A stretch of DNA of 64,000 nucleotides from NCBI GenBank assembly GCA_034104345.1, contig JAXEDY010000032.1:1-64000 (forward strand), read 5' to 3'. The position numbers were made by a program, and so were the translations under genes. This DNA is from HGM11416 sp034104345. Lineage in GTDB: Bacteria; Bacillota; Clostridia; Christensenellales; Borkfalkiaceae. The notes beneath the pieces were generated by a model, which saw nothing but the letters and a program-made list of their open reading frames with translations, had not been told where the DNA came from and made no database searches. This document shows positions 34,454 through 43,822 of the stretch, piece after piece; the first letter of the stretch is position 1; the number at the start of each line of letters is the position of its first letter.

Positions 34454-34497
34454 ATTTTATCACAATCGCTATCCAAAATCAACCATTTTTAACCCTT
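34454..34497 (-). promoter_or_regulatory. mraZ promoter with MraZ operator boxes
   Basis: Minus-strand TTGATT (34482-34477), 17 bases, TAAAAT (34459-34454). Three GGG/TGG/TGG cores (34495-34493, 34485-34483, 34475-34473) repeat with a 10-base period over the -35 region, the spacing of known MraZ boxes. Confidence 0.75.
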
Positions 34498-34520
34498 TTT
34501 AACATTTTTTATTATTTTTT

Positions 34521-35351
34521 TTACATCAAACTTAAAAATAGGCTTTTCATGCGCTTTTTTCCGCTGCCAATAAATTTAATCCGCCCGCCGAAAAGGCTTT
34601 TTTGTGTAAAGTTTTTCGTTTTGTTTTGCTTTTCCGGGTTATTTTCCGTTTTAAATTGACTTAAAAACCGCCCTAATTCGACCACCGTATTTTCGCTTCC
34701 GTCGTAAAAAACGGCATTTTTAAAAACCTTTTCAAACTCGCTTTTTATCAAAATGTAGTGCGTACACGAAAGAAAAACGGTTTTAAATTTTTCGGCGCAC
34801 AAATTTTCGCCTGAATCTATTTTATAATTACGGTTTGTTTTTGTTATATTTTTTTCGATTTGCTTTGCCAAAGTTTTTTGCGGAAAAACCGAGCATTTCC
34901 CGTTTTTTTCCGATTTTTTTATTTCTTTTTCGCCTGCTGTTGCCGCCGTGCAGAACAAAGCGCAGTTTTCAGCCGTATTTTTTTGTGCGTTTAAAACTTT
35001 AAAATCCGGCTCGACGAAAAAGCAAGGTATGCCGCATTTTAAAAATTCGCTTTTTCCCACGCGCGACATCGTGTTACACGCAACAACCAGAGCAATCGCC
35101 CCGTTTTTAATCGCTTTTTCGGCATTTTTTTTGCAAAACGCGCGGATTTGATTTTCGGTTTTGTTCCCGTAAGGCACCGACGCGCAATCCGAAACATATA
35201 AAAAATTAACGTTTTTAAATTTGCTTTTTAATTTTTTTAAAATAGCAAGCCCGCCCGCTCCGCTATCCGTCACGGCAACGAAGGCAAAGCGTTTATTTGC
35301 GATTTTTCGTTTATTTTTGTAACCTTTTAAAGCGGCGTTTTCTGTTTTCAT
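34521..35351 (-). CDS. murI: Glutamate racemase-like protein
   Basis: Predicted to make D-glutamate for the MurD step. In 276 residues both catalytic cysteine motifs are recognisable, ACNTMS and SCTHYI, with DSGAGGLAIL and PYGNKTENQI. The sequence is divergent: VTDSG replaces FDSG, and SCTHY replaces the common GCTHYP. It is unusually lysine/asparagine-rich with extended basic ends. It is transcribed toward mraZ in the same direction. No clear ribosome-binding site precedes the ATG. It could be a weak or specialised racemase. Confidence 0.82.
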   Translation of the reverse strand: MKTENAALKGYKNKRKIANKRFAFVAVTDSGAGGLAILKKLKSKFKNVNFLYVSDCASVPYGNKTENQIRAFCKKNAEKAIKNGAIALVVACNTMSRVGKSEFLKCGIPCFFVEPDFKVLNAQKNTAENCALFCTAATAGEKEIKKSEKNGKCSVFPQKTLAKQIEKNITKTNRNYKIDSGENLCAEKFKTVFLSCTHYILIKSEFEKVFKNAVFYDGSENTVVELGRFLSQFKTENNPEKQNKTKNFTQKSLFGGRIKFIGSGKKRMKSLFLSLM

Positions 35352-35447
35352 AACGCATAAATCCCGCTCTATAATATGATTATCAAATAAATTTGTTTTA
35401 TTTTTATATAAAATATCTTATTTTTGCAAATTAAGGCGGTTTTTTTC

Positions 35448-35476
35448 TTGCCAAAACAAAAATTATATGCTAAAAT
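35448..35476 (+). promoter_or_regulatory. rpsT promoter
   Basis: TTGCCA (35448-35453), 17 bases, TAAAAT (35471-35476), with a TATGC extended -10. Confidence 0.8.
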
Positions 35477-35512
35477 AATCGTTAGTCAATAAGCAATTAA
35501 GGAGAACATAAA

Positions 35513-35779
35513 GTGCCTAATATTAAATCCGCTAAAAAACGCGTAATAGTATCCGAAAAGAAAACCGCGGAAAACAAAAGCGACAAATCGATCGTTAAAA
35601 CCGCTTTAAAGAAAATGAACGCCGCTATCGCAGCAGGCGACGTGCAAGCAGCAAAAGCTACCTATCAAGAAGTTTGCAGCGTTTTAGACAAAGCAGTTGC
35701 CAAGGGCATTATGCATAAAAATACCGCGGCTAACAAAAAATCGGGCTTTGCCGTAAGAATCAACGCGTTAAACGCCTGA
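35513..35779 (+). CDS. rpsT: 30S ribosomal protein S20
   Basis: Small 16S rRNA-binding protein of 88 residues, basic and alpha-helical, beginning PNIKSAKKRV and ending with AVRINALNA as in the family. Translation starts at GTG (35513), eight bases after AAGGAG. The gene is monocistronic between its own promoter and terminator. Confidence 0.96.
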   Translation: MPNIKSAKKRVIVSEKKTAENKSDKSIVKTALKKMNAAIAAGDVQAAKATYQEVCSVLDKAVAKGIMHKNTAANKKSGFAVRINALNA

Positions 35780-35786
35780 AATTTTT

Positions 35787-35814
35787 CTTCCGTTATTTAA
35801 GCGGAAGTTTTTTT
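35787..35814 (+). terminator. rpsT terminator
   Basis: CTTCCG (35787-35792)/CGGAAG (35802-35807) followed by seven T residues. Confidence 0.8.
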
Positions 35815-35871
35815 GTCGGGCAAAAAATTTCGTGCGGATTCGAATAAATTCGAATAATATTTTTTAAATTA

Positions 35872-35887
35872 CCGATTATATAATCGG
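35872..35887. promoter_or_regulatory. Palindrome over the putative trxA -10 region
   Basis: A perfect 16-base inverted repeat, CCGATTATATAATCGG, contains a TATAAT -10 match (35879-35884). No good -35 is present, so this could be an activator- or repressor-controlled promoter. Confidence 0.4.
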
Positions 35888-35911
35888 ACGTTTATTCCGG
35901 AGATAATTTAT

Positions 35912-36229
35912 ATGAAACCTATCGAACTGACAAAAAAAAATTTCGCCGAAACGGTTATTAACTCCCCTGTTCCCGTTCTCGTTGATTTTTGGGCGACTTG
36001 GTGCGGACCATGCAGAATGATTTCGCCGGTCGTTGAAAAAATCGCCGAAACAGCCGACGGATTTACCGTGGGCAAGGTGAACGTAGACGAACAGGAATCG
36101 ATAGCCGTCGATTATCAGATTGCGGCAATCCCTACTCTGCTTGTTTTTAAAGGCGGAAAGGTCGTTAAAAAAAGCGTGGGGCTTGCAAGCGAAGAAGAAA
36201 TTCTTGAAATGATAGCTTCGGCAAAATAA
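35912..36229 (+). CDS. trxA: Thioredoxin
   Basis: A 105-residue cytoplasmic dithiol reductant with the active site WCGPC (Trp30, Cys31, Cys34) and the cis-proline segment IPTLLVFKGG. CGGAG nine bases before ATG supports the start. No thioredoxin reductase lies nearby. Confidence 0.96.
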   Translation: MKPIELTKKNFAETVINSPVPVLVDFWATWCGPCRMISPVVEKIAETADGFTVGKVNVDEQESIAVDYQIAAIPTLLVFKGGKVVKKSVGLASEEEILEMIASAK

Positions 36230-36310
36230 TTTAACAGATCACACTCTTGTTCCTAAATATATTTTTAAATATATTTTTCATCAAGTAATCATCTACTTCT
36301 TACCAAAAAA

Positions 36311-36350
36311 AAGAAAAACCGTGCGGATAACTCCGTTCGGTTTTTCTTTT
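36311..36350. terminator. Bidirectional terminator between trxA and manA
   Basis: AAGAAAAACCG pairs with CGGTTTTTCTTTT around a GCGGA/TCCGT inner stem, with T runs on both strands. Confidence 0.8.
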
Positions 36351-36428
36351 ATCTTTTTTATTTTGTTTTATCTGATTTTACGCTCGCATTTTTAAGTGCG
36401 TTTTTTGTTTGTTTACGGCTTTTTTTAT

Positions 36429-37340
36429 CTATTCCGCGGTTATCAGAACGTCGGCTTCGCCCGAAAGCGCAAATTTTTCGCCGAGCGGAATATAAAAGCA
36501 ATCGCCGGCACAAAAAGGCTTATCGTTAATTTTTCCGCCGCCTTTTATCACGTTTATAACGGTAAACGAATCGTCGTTTACACCGCAAAATTCGCGCGAA
36601 AGAAGTAATTCTTTAAGCGAAAAATATTTACATTTCGTTAAAAGCCTTATTTTTCCGCCTCTAACGTTTTTATACTTTTCGGTTCCCGTTTTATCGTTAA
36701 ATTTATTAAAGTCGATAACTTCAACCGCTTTATCGACGTGCAGTTCCCTTAATTTTCCGTCGGCGCCGCGGCGGTTATAATCGTAAACCCTGTATGTGAT
36801 ATTGCTGTTTTGCTGAACTTCGCAAATCACGCACCCCGCCCCTATCGCATGCACGGTTCCCGAATTTATAAGATAGCAATCGCCCGCTTTTACGGGGATA
36901 AAATTGAGCAGTTCTTCCACGCTTCCGCTTTTTACTTTTTCTAAAAATTCGCTTTTATTCGTATCGCGTTTAAAACCGCAATATATGCCCGCGCCTTTTT
37001 CTGCCGAAATTATATACCACGCTTCGGTTTTTCCGAGCGAATTCTCATGTTTTAAGGCGTATTCGTCGCTTGGATGCACCTGAACCGACAAATTGTTTTT
37101 CGCGTCGATATACTTAATTAAAACGGGAAAATCTCCGCCTTTTTTATCTACGGTATACGCATGCGATTTTAAATATGCGGCAAAATTTTCGGCGCCGTTT
37201 TCTATAAGCGACGCGCCGTCTTTATGAATCGACGCAGTCCAACATTCGGCAACTATTCCGTCGGCTTTTACGCCGAACAAAGTTTTTAATTTTTCGCCGC
37301 CCCACAAATAATCTTTTGTTACAGGTAACAGTTTAATCAT
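36429..37340 (-). CDS. manA: Mannose-6-phosphate isomerase, class I
   Basis: Zinc enzyme interconverting mannose-6-phosphate and fructose-6-phosphate. In 303 residues it has the short Bacillota form: WGG near the start, the zinc-site segment VQVHPSDEYAL, the KTEAWYI glutamate, and the GTVHAIG histidine. GGAG seven bases before ATG fixes the start. It lies 87 bases after the ABC exporter genes on the same strand and may be cotranscribed. Confidence 0.93.
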   Translation of the reverse strand: MIKLLPVTKDYLWGGEKLKTLFGVKADGIVAECWTASIHKDGASLIENGAENFAAYLKSHAYTVDKKGGDFPVLIKYIDAKNNLSVQVHPSDEYALKHENSLGKTEAWYIISAEKGAGIYCGFKRDTNKSEFLEKVKSGSVEELLNFIPVKAGDCYLINSGTVHAIGAGCVICEVQQNSNITYRVYDYNRRGADGKLRELHVDKAVEVIDFNKFNDKTGTEKYKNVRGGKIRLLTKCKYFSLKELLLSREFCGVNDDSFTVINVIKGGGKINDKPFCAGDCFYIPLGEKFALSGEADVLITAE

Positions 37341-37427
37341 AATTTTTCTCCGTTTACGCCCTTCAACTTTAATTTTTTACAAACGACTTTCGGTTTTTAA
37401 ATTTTTTTGCTTTAAAATTTTTTTATT

Positions 37428-39245
37428 TTATGCGAACTGACTCGAATAAAGATTACTGTAAAAGCCACCCTTTTTCAAAAGTTCGTCATGCGTGCCGCTT
37501 TCAATTATTTTTCCGTTATTCATAACTATAATACAGTCGGCTTCGCGCACCGTAGAAAGCCTGTGCGCCACTATAAAACTCGTTCTGCCTTTCATAAGCG
37601 CGGCGAAAGCGTCCTGAATTTTAAGCTCGGTTCGGGTATCTATCGACGAAGTGGCTTCGTCTAAAATAAGCATCGGCGGGCGGCGGAGCATTACGCGGGC
37701 AATACACAAAAGTTGTTTCTGCCCCTGCGAAAGCGCCCCTTCTTCGGTTATTTCTTCGTCGAGCCCGTGCGGAAGTTTCAACACGAAATCGTCGGCTTTG
37801 GCAAGCCTTAATGCTTCTAAAATCTGCTCGTCGTCGGCATTTTCGGCACCCATCTTCAAATTATCGCGTATGGTGCCCGATTTAAGCCACGTTTCCTGCA
37901 AAACCATTCCGTAAGCCGCGCGCAAACTCTTGCGAGTTACGTTTCTTAAATCGTTGCCGTCAACCGAAATATTGCCGTCGTCTACGTCGTAAAAACGCAT
38001 AAGCAAGTTAATCATAGTGGTTTTGCCGCAACCGGTGGGCCCTACTATAGCAATCCTTTGCCCGCTTTTTACGTCAAGCGAAAAGTCTTTTATAAGTTCG
38101 CGGTCTTTCGTATACGAAAAACAAACGTTTTCAAGCGAAACGTCGCCGCTTATTTTTTTGTTTTCGCCGCCTAAAACCGCAAGATTTTCGTCGGATATTT
38201 CGGATTTTTCGTCGATTAAGCCGAACACTCTGCGCGCGCTCGCAAGCGCCGCCTGAAGTTCGGTTACCACACCCGAAATTTCGTTAAACGGCTTGGTATA
38301 TTGGTTTGTGTAACTAAGCAAAACCGAAAGCATACCTACGGAAACAACCGCCGCGTCGCCGAATATTCCTATTGCCGAAAGCGCGCCGAAGCAACACACC
38401 GCCGCATAAACCACGCTGTTTATAAAACGCGTTGTGGGGTTTACGAGAGACGAAAAGAATATCGCCGAAAGCGAGCACGAACAAAGTTTATCGTTAGTTT
38501 TATCGAATTTTTCGCCCGTTTTATCTTGTTGCGAAAAGGCACGGATAACTTTCTGGTTAGAAATCGCTTCGTCGATAAGCGCGGTTTGTTCGGCTTTTGC
38601 AACCGACTGAGCAACAAACATCGAGTGCGTGCGTTTTGATATAAAACGCGCGATCAAAAGCGAAACGGGGGTTAAAACAACGACCGCCGCCGCAACGAAC
38701 GGGTTAAGCGCGAACATAAACGCAAGCGTAAATATTATAGTCGTTACACCCGAAAACAGTTGCGTAAAGCCCATTAAAAGACCGTCGGCAAAAACGTCGG
38801 TATCGCCGATGATTTTGCTTACTATTTCGCCGCTTTTATGACTGTCGAGATAAGAAAGGGGTAAAGTTTGTATTTTCGAAAACGCTTCCTTTCTCACGTC
38901 GCCTATTATGGCGTAGGTCACGTTATTGTTAATGGCGCTCACCGCCCACTGCAAAATTGCCGCGGCTATTATAGCGCACCCCGCCTGAATTAAAAGCGAA
39001 GCGATTTCTTTAAAATCGACGTTGCCCGCGCCCGCTATTTTATCTATCGCCCTGCCGAAAAGTATGGGCGCGTATAAAACGAACAAAACGTTTATTACTG
39101 ATAGCGCAACCGAAATCCATATTTTAGGCGCATACGGTTTAAGCCTTTTCATTATCTGCTTAAAATCGCTCTTTTTGCTCTGTTTTTGCTTTTTTGTCGC
39201 TTTATCGTTTAAATTTTTTCCGCAAGTTTTTTCATCTACGCTCAT
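37428..39245 (-). CDS. Heterodimeric ABC exporter, canonical subunit
   Basis: A 605-residue half-transporter with six membrane helices and a C-terminal ATPase. Walker A is GPTGCGKTT (402-410), the signature is LSQGQ and Walker B is LILDEATSS with the catalytic Glu. Its ATG overlaps the stop of the partner gene (ATGA), so the two are coupled. Together they match the MdlAB/BmrCD/TM287-288 heterodimer type, in which this subunit carries the complete hydrolysis site. A roughly 35-residue charged N-terminal extension precedes the first helix. The exported compound cannot be told from sequence. Confidence 0.92.
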   Translation of the reverse strand: MSVDEKTCGKNLNDKATKKQKQSKKSDFKQIMKRLKPYAPKIWISVALSVINVLFVLYAPILFGRAIDKIAGAGNVDFKEIASLLIQAGCAIIAAAILQWAVSAINNNVTYAIIGDVRKEAFSKIQTLPLSYLDSHKSGEIVSKIIGDTDVFADGLLMGFTQLFSGVTTIIFTLAFMFALNPFVAAAVVVLTPVSLLIARFISKRTHSMFVAQSVAKAEQTALIDEAISNQKVIRAFSQQDKTGEKFDKTNDKLCSCSLSAIFFSSLVNPTTRFINSVVYAAVCCFGALSAIGIFGDAAVVSVGMLSVLLSYTNQYTKPFNEISGVVTELQAALASARRVFGLIDEKSEISDENLAVLGGENKKISGDVSLENVCFSYTKDRELIKDFSLDVKSGQRIAIVGPTGCGKTTMINLLMRFYDVDDGNISVDGNDLRNVTRKSLRAAYGMVLQETWLKSGTIRDNLKMGAENADDEQILEALRLAKADDFVLKLPHGLDEEITEEGALSQGQKQLLCIARVMLRRPPMLILDEATSSIDTRTELKIQDAFAALMKGRTSFIVAHRLSTVREADCIIVMNNGKIIESGTHDELLKKGGFYSNLYSSQFA

Positions 39246-40978
39246 ATTGCACCGCCTTCCGCGCTTTCTTTTTTAAACTGCGAAAGATGAATTTCTTTAT
39301 ACACTTCGCACGAATTTAAAAGTTCGTCGTGTGTGCCTATGCCCATAACTTTGCCGTTATCTAATACGATTATTTTATCCGCGTGGCAAACCGAACCCGT
39401 TCGCTGCGAAACGACAAACACCGTCGGCTTATACGAAAGCGACGATATGGCTTTGCGCATTTTTGCGTCGGTAGCGAAATCCAAAGCCGAAGAACTGTCG
39501 TCTAAAACCAGAATTTCGGGTTGACGAACAAGCGCGCGCGCAACGGTCAAACGTTGCTTTTGCCCGCCCGAAAAGTTTCTGCCGCCTTGTTCTACTTCGC
39601 AATCGAGTCCGCCCTTTTTATCGTAAACGAAATCGGAACACGAACTTTCTACCGCTTGTCTTATGGTTTCTTCTGATGCGTTTTCGTTACCCCAAAGCAG
39701 ATTTTCGCGCACCGTGCCCGAAAACAGAACGGCTTTTTGCGGAACGAATCCTATTTTTTTTCTGAGTGCGTCTACGTCGTAATCCAAAACGTTTACGCCG
39801 TCCACTTCGACGCTGCCGTCCGACGCGTCGTAAAATCTGGGAATAAGCGCGGCAAGCGAACTTTTGCCGCTGCCCGTGCCGCCGATAATCCCTATTGTTT
39901 CGCCGCTTTTTACGTCGAGAGTAAGCCCCTCTATGGCATAACCCGCGCTTTCGCCGTATTTAAGCGACGCGTTTTTAAAACTTACGCAGCCGCGCATATC
40001 CTCTTTTCCGCTTAAAACGCTGCCGTTTTTCTGCAACGTTGGCGCGTCTAAAACGCTGCCTATACGCTTTGCGCACGCAACCGATTTGGTTACGTTTATT
40101 ATAAGGTTCGCAAGTTTTATAAGCTCAACGAGAATTTGCGACATATAATTATATATCGCAATAACCGCACCTTGCGTTATTGCCCCGCCGTCTACCCTTA
40201 TAGCGCCGACGTAGATAAGCGCAACGACAGCAAAGTTTATAAGACTGTAAGTAAGAGGGTTTAAAAGCGCGGCGATAAGCCCCGCCTTGTTCTGACTTTT
40301 TGCCAAAGTTTCGCAGTCTTTCGCATAATTTTGCTTTTCGGTTTCTTCTCGCCCGAACGCCCTTATAACCCTTACTCCCGATAAATTTTCGCGTGTGGTT
40401 AAAAGCACTTTATCAAGTTTTTTCTGCACCTTTCCGTAAAGGGGTATGCATGCGATCATGATAGCGAAAACGACCGCCGCTATAAGCGGAATTACCACGA
40501 CGAATACGAGCGCGGATTTAACGTCTATGCTAAACGCCATTATCATCGCGCCGAACACGACGAACGGCGAACGCAGTAGCAGCCTTAACGTTAAGTTCAT
40601 GCCCGTCTGCACTTGATTGCAATCGTCGGTAAGGCGGGTTATCATGGTAGAAGCGCCCGCTTTATCCATATCGGCATAAGAAAAGTTTTGTATTTTTTTA
40701 AACAGCGCCCGTCTTAATCCCGCGACCGATTTTACCGAAGCCGCCGCCGAAAAGTATTGCGCGATTACAGTAAAAACAAGCCCCACTAATCCGAACGCGA
40801 TTAAAAGAATACTCATTAAAATTATATACCGCGCGTCCTTGTTTTTAATACCAACGTCGATTATAAGTTTAACTATTAAAGGCACGCATAGTTCAAGCGA
40901 AGCTTCGAGCAGCTTGAAAAGCGGCCCCAAAATTACCTGCGCTTTATACTTTTCAGCATATAAAAACAAATGTTTCAT
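39242..40978 (-). CDS. Heterodimeric ABC exporter, degenerate-site subunit
   Basis: A 578-residue half-transporter with six helices and an ATPase domain. Walker A is GGTGSGKSS and the signature FSGGQKQR. Walker B reads VLDDSSSALD, with Asp replacing the catalytic Glu. Such a non-canonical site in one half is typical of heterodimeric exporters like TM287/288. GGAG eight bases before ATG supports the start. It is the first gene of the exporter pair, followed by the canonical partner and then manA. Confidence 0.92.
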   Translation of the reverse strand: MKHLFLYAEKYKAQVILGPLFKLLEASLELCVPLIVKLIIDVGIKNKDARYIILMSILLIAFGLVGLVFTVIAQYFSAAASVKSVAGLRRALFKKIQNFSYADMDKAGASTMITRLTDDCNQVQTGMNLTLRLLLRSPFVVFGAMIMAFSIDVKSALVFVVVIPLIAAVVFAIMIACIPLYGKVQKKLDKVLLTTRENLSGVRVIRAFGREETEKQNYAKDCETLAKSQNKAGLIAALLNPLTYSLINFAVVALIYVGAIRVDGGAITQGAVIAIYNYMSQILVELIKLANLIINVTKSVACAKRIGSVLDAPTLQKNGSVLSGKEDMRGCVSFKNASLKYGESAGYAIEGLTLDVKSGETIGIIGGTGSGKSSLAALIPRFYDASDGSVEVDGVNVLDYDVDALRKKIGFVPQKAVLFSGTVRENLLWGNENASEETIRQAVESSCSDFVYDKKGGLDCEVEQGGRNFSGGQKQRLTVARALVRQPEILVLDDSSSALDFATDAKMRKAISSLSYKPTVFVVSQRTGSVCHADKIIVLDNGKVMGIGTHDELLNSCEVYKEIHLSQFKKESAEGGAI

Positions 40979-41081
40979 GCTAAAAACTCCGTTTCATAAA
41001 AATTCTTAAAATACAACAATTTATGCTCAATTTTCAATATTATTATGTCAGACGTAACGGTTTTTCGCCGCTGAAAAACAA

Positions 41082-41117
41082 AAAAAATGCAAGCGCCTTA
41101 AAAAATAAAAAAGGCGC
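41082..41117 (-). terminator. Terminator of the pepP-efp-fabG unit
   Basis: GCGCCTT (41093-41099)/AAGGCGC (41111-41117). On the minus strand the stem leads into TTGCATTTTTTTTTG. Confidence 0.6.
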
Positions 41118-41126
41118 TTTCGTATT

Positions 41127-41885
41127 TTAACAAAAGCCGCCGTCGACGCCTAATATCTGCCCCGTTACGTAAACGGGAGCGTTTGCCAAAAGAAGCACCG
41201 CCGAAGCAACGTCTTCTTTCGTGCCCATACGCCCTGCGGGAACGCTTTCGCAAAACGCCGCTTTTTCTTCGCTTGAAAGTCCTGCGTTCATATCCGTATC
41301 GATAAGTCCGGGGGCAACCGCATTTACCGCAACCGACGACAACGCAACTTCTTTTGCAAGCGCTTTCGTAAACCCTATAACGCCCGCTTTAGTCATAGAA
41401 TAAACGGTTTCGCACGAGCCGCCGGTTATTCCCCATATAGACGAAACGTTTATAATACGCCCTTCGCCCGCGCTTATCATTCCGTCTAAAACTCGTTTAG
41501 AGCAATTAAACATTCCCTTTAAATTCACCGATACGAGTTTATCGAATTCGTCGCCGCTTATATCCTGCAAAACTTTTTGTTTAAGCGCCACGCCGGCGTT
41601 GTTTACAAGCACGTCGATTTTTCCGAATTTTTTAAAGACGTAAGAAAACATTTCGTCAACTTGTTTTTCATCCGAAACGTCTGCTTTAAAAATTTCGGCT
41701 TTAAAAGCGGGCTTGCCTTCCCTTACCCTTTCTTCACTCAAACGCAAAAGGTCGCAAAGCAAAGTTTTTGCCTTTTCTTCGCTTGAAAAACAGTTTATTA
41801 TTACGTTATATCCGTTTGCAGAAAAGGCACGGGCGATAGCTTCGCCTATGCCTTTCGACGCACCGGTAATTAAAACGGTTTTCAT
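41127..41885 (-). CDS. FabG-like short-chain dehydrogenase
   Basis: A 252-residue SDR, probably a 3-oxoacyl-ACP reductase-like enzyme. It has the NAD(P) loop TGASKGIG, NNAG, the catalytic INVSS serine and YSMTK tyrosine/lysine, and VNAVAPGLIDTDM. AAGGA eight bases before the ATG at 41885 excludes a longer upstream frame. It follows efp by 79 bases. The rest of a fatty-acid cluster is absent, so fatty-acid synthesis is not certain and another keto reductase role is possible. Confidence 0.88.
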   Translation of the reverse strand: MKTVLITGASKGIGEAIARAFSANGYNVIINCFSSEEKAKTLLCDLLRLSEERVREGKPAFKAEIFKADVSDEKQVDEMFSYVFKKFGKIDVLVNNAGVALKQKVLQDISGDEFDKLVSVNLKGMFNCSKRVLDGMISAGEGRIINVSSIWGITGGSCETVYSMTKAGVIGFTKALAKEVALSSVAVNAVAPGLIDTDMNAGLSSEEKAAFCESVPAGRMGTKEDVASAVLLLANAPVYVTGQILGVDGGFC

Positions 41886-41964
41886 TAAATTAGTCCTTGT
41901 TTCGGCAAAGCGTGAAAAAAAACACGAGCCAAACGCCGAAATTATATAAATTAAGCGATTAAAA

Positions 41965-42525
41965 TTATTTTTTAACTCTTTCCATGTATTCGCCCGTGCG
42001 AGTATCGATACGGATAACGTCGCCTTCGTTAACGAACATAGGAACCTGCATCGAAATGCCGGTTTCGAGTTTAACGATTTTAGTAGCGTTGGTAGCGGTG
42101 TTGCCTGCAACGCTGGGTTCTGCTTCGGTAACCAGAAGTTCTACGAAGTTGTCGCAGTCGACCGAGAAAGCAACGCCCTTATATGATTTTACGAGAACCG
42201 AATCGTTTTCTTTGATATATTTTAAAGCGTCCTCAACCTGTTCGTGGTTTAACGGAACAAGGTTATATTCTTCGTCCATAAAGTAATAAAGGTCGCCGTC
42301 GTTATACGAATAAGTCATTTTTTTTGTTTCGATAACCGCGTTTTCGACTTTTTCGGTGGGGTTAAAGGTTTTTTCTAAAACCGCGCCGGTAACGATGTTT
42401 TTAAGTCTGGTTCTTACGAACGCCGCACCCTTACCAGGTTTAACGTGTTGGAAATCAACGATCGTATAAATGTTGCCTTCGTATTCGATGGTAACGCCTT
42501 TTCTGAAATCGCCTGCTTGAATCAT
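41965..42525 (-). CDS. efp: Elongation factor P
   Basis: Rescues ribosomes stalled at polyproline. The 186-residue product has three beta-barrel domains and the modifiable lysine in the tip loop HVKPGKGAAF. The C-terminal GDVIRIDTRTGEYMERV is typical. AGGAG eight bases before ATG supports the start. It follows a proline-specific aminopeptidase gene, a common Bacillota pairing. Confidence 0.96.
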   Translation of the reverse strand: MIQAGDFRKGVTIEYEGNIYTIVDFQHVKPGKGAAFVRTRLKNIVTGAVLEKTFNPTEKVENAVIETKKMTYSYNDGDLYYFMDEEYNLVPLNHEQVEDALKYIKENDSVLVKSYKGVAFSVDCDNFVELLVTEAEPSVAGNTATNATKIVKLETGISMQVPMFVNEGDVIRIDTRTGEYMERVKK

Positions 42526-42638
42526 AGGTAAATCTCCTGATTTTTATATAAATAAATTAAATTTTTTACTGCTTTGTTTTTATTTTTTCGCCGTCGCCTT
42601 TTTTGCCGATTTTGCTTTTAAAACCGTCTGTCCGTTTT

Positions 42639-43715
42639 TCAGTCGTTTATTTTAACGGGTTGTTTTTTTTGTATTTTGCCGCCGTTTATAACGATAAGAA
42701 GTTTGTCTTCCTTCATAAACGTATGGCACACGCCGCCCGATAAATAGCAACTGTCTTCTATTCTTATTCCGAATTTGCCGTCGAAATATACGCCCGGCTC
42801 GTCCGAAAATACCATATTATCCGCAAGGACGTTGTCGCGCGAAGGCGAAAGCCACGGATATTCGTGAATGTGAACGCCGATTCCGTGCCCTAACGAGTGC
42901 GTAAAATAATCGCCGTAACCGTATTTTTTTAATACGTCGCGCGCGAGAGAGTCGGCTTGTTTGCCCGTCATCCCCGCCTTAATATTGTTAAGCGCGTTAA
43001 AGTGCGCTTCGTAAACCGCAAAGTAAGCGCGTAAAAACTCGTCGTCGGGCGTTCCGAAGAAAAGGGTTCTCGTCATATCCGAACAATATCCGCGATAGAT
43101 ACAGCCGAAATCCATAAGCACGCACATATTTTCTTCGAGTTTTGTTTCGCCCGTTTCGTGGTGAGGAACGGCGGCGTTTTCGCCGAACGCTATTATCGTA
43201 TCGAACGACTTATCGCTTGCTCCGTTTTTCTTGAATAAATATTCGAGTTCGGCGGCAATTTCCCTTTCGGTAACGCCGACCTTTAAAAACTTAATAACTT
43301 CTTCAAACGATTTTTCGGCTATCTCGCACGCCTTTCGTATTGTAGCAAGTTCTTCGGGCGTTTTGATGCCCGCTTCGAGCATTATGTCCTCGCCGACGTC
43401 TACGAGTTCCGCACCCGTAGCCGCTTTTATGCTTTCGCTTTCTTTTATCGAAGTAACGCCGAAGTCTATTCCTATTTTATCTACGCCGAGAGCTTTTACC
43501 CTTTCTTTCAAAGGTTCGTAATCGCTTCCGCAAATTACTTTAACGCCTTTTTTGCTTAAAACCTTTTCGGCGGCGTAATAATATCTGCGGTCAACCACGA
43601 ACGCCGTTTGGTTTTCGTCGATCATAACGTAACCGTCGGTCGCGGCAAAGCCCAAATAATAAAGCCTTTCTTTTTCATCGGTAATAAGCCGTAAGCGCGC
43701 TTTTTCGAAATTCAT
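42639..43715 (-). CDS. Xaa-Pro aminopeptidase/dipeptidase (M24B)
   Basis: A 358-residue metallopeptidase with an N-terminal creatinase-like domain and the pita-bread catalytic domain. The metal ligands are visible: Asp in LMDFG, Asp in SDMTRT, His in SLGHGIGVHIHE, Glu in DEPGVYF and Glu in RIEDS. AGAGGA seven bases before ATG supports the start. It is the first gene of the pepP-efp(-fabG) operon. It likely releases residues from peptides with proline at position two. Confidence 0.93.
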   Translation of the reverse strand: MNFEKARLRLITDEKERLYYLGFAATDGYVMIDENQTAFVVDRRYYYAAEKVLSKKGVKVICGSDYEPLKERVKALGVDKIGIDFGVTSIKESESIKAATGAELVDVGEDIMLEAGIKTPEELATIRKACEIAEKSFEEVIKFLKVGVTEREIAAELEYLFKKNGASDKSFDTIIAFGENAAVPHHETGETKLEENMCVLMDFGCIYRGYCSDMTRTLFFGTPDDEFLRAYFAVYEAHFNALNNIKAGMTGKQADSLARDVLKKYGYGDYFTHSLGHGIGVHIHEYPWLSPSRDNVLADNMVFSDEPGVYFDGKFGIRIEDSCYLSGGVCHTFMKEDKLLIVINGGKIQKKQPVKIND

Positions 43716-43794
43716 ATTTAAATCCTCTGATTATCAGATAAACATACAAGCCCGTAGCGCGAGGTAACGCGCGCGCCCGCGCATATACTTATAT

Positions 43795-43822
43795 ATTATC
43801 ATATCTTTTCGCCCTTTGTCAA
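43795..43822 (-). promoter_or_regulatory. pepP-efp promoter
   Basis: Minus-strand TTGACA (43822-43817), 16 bases, GATAAT (43800-43795). Confidence 0.65.
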
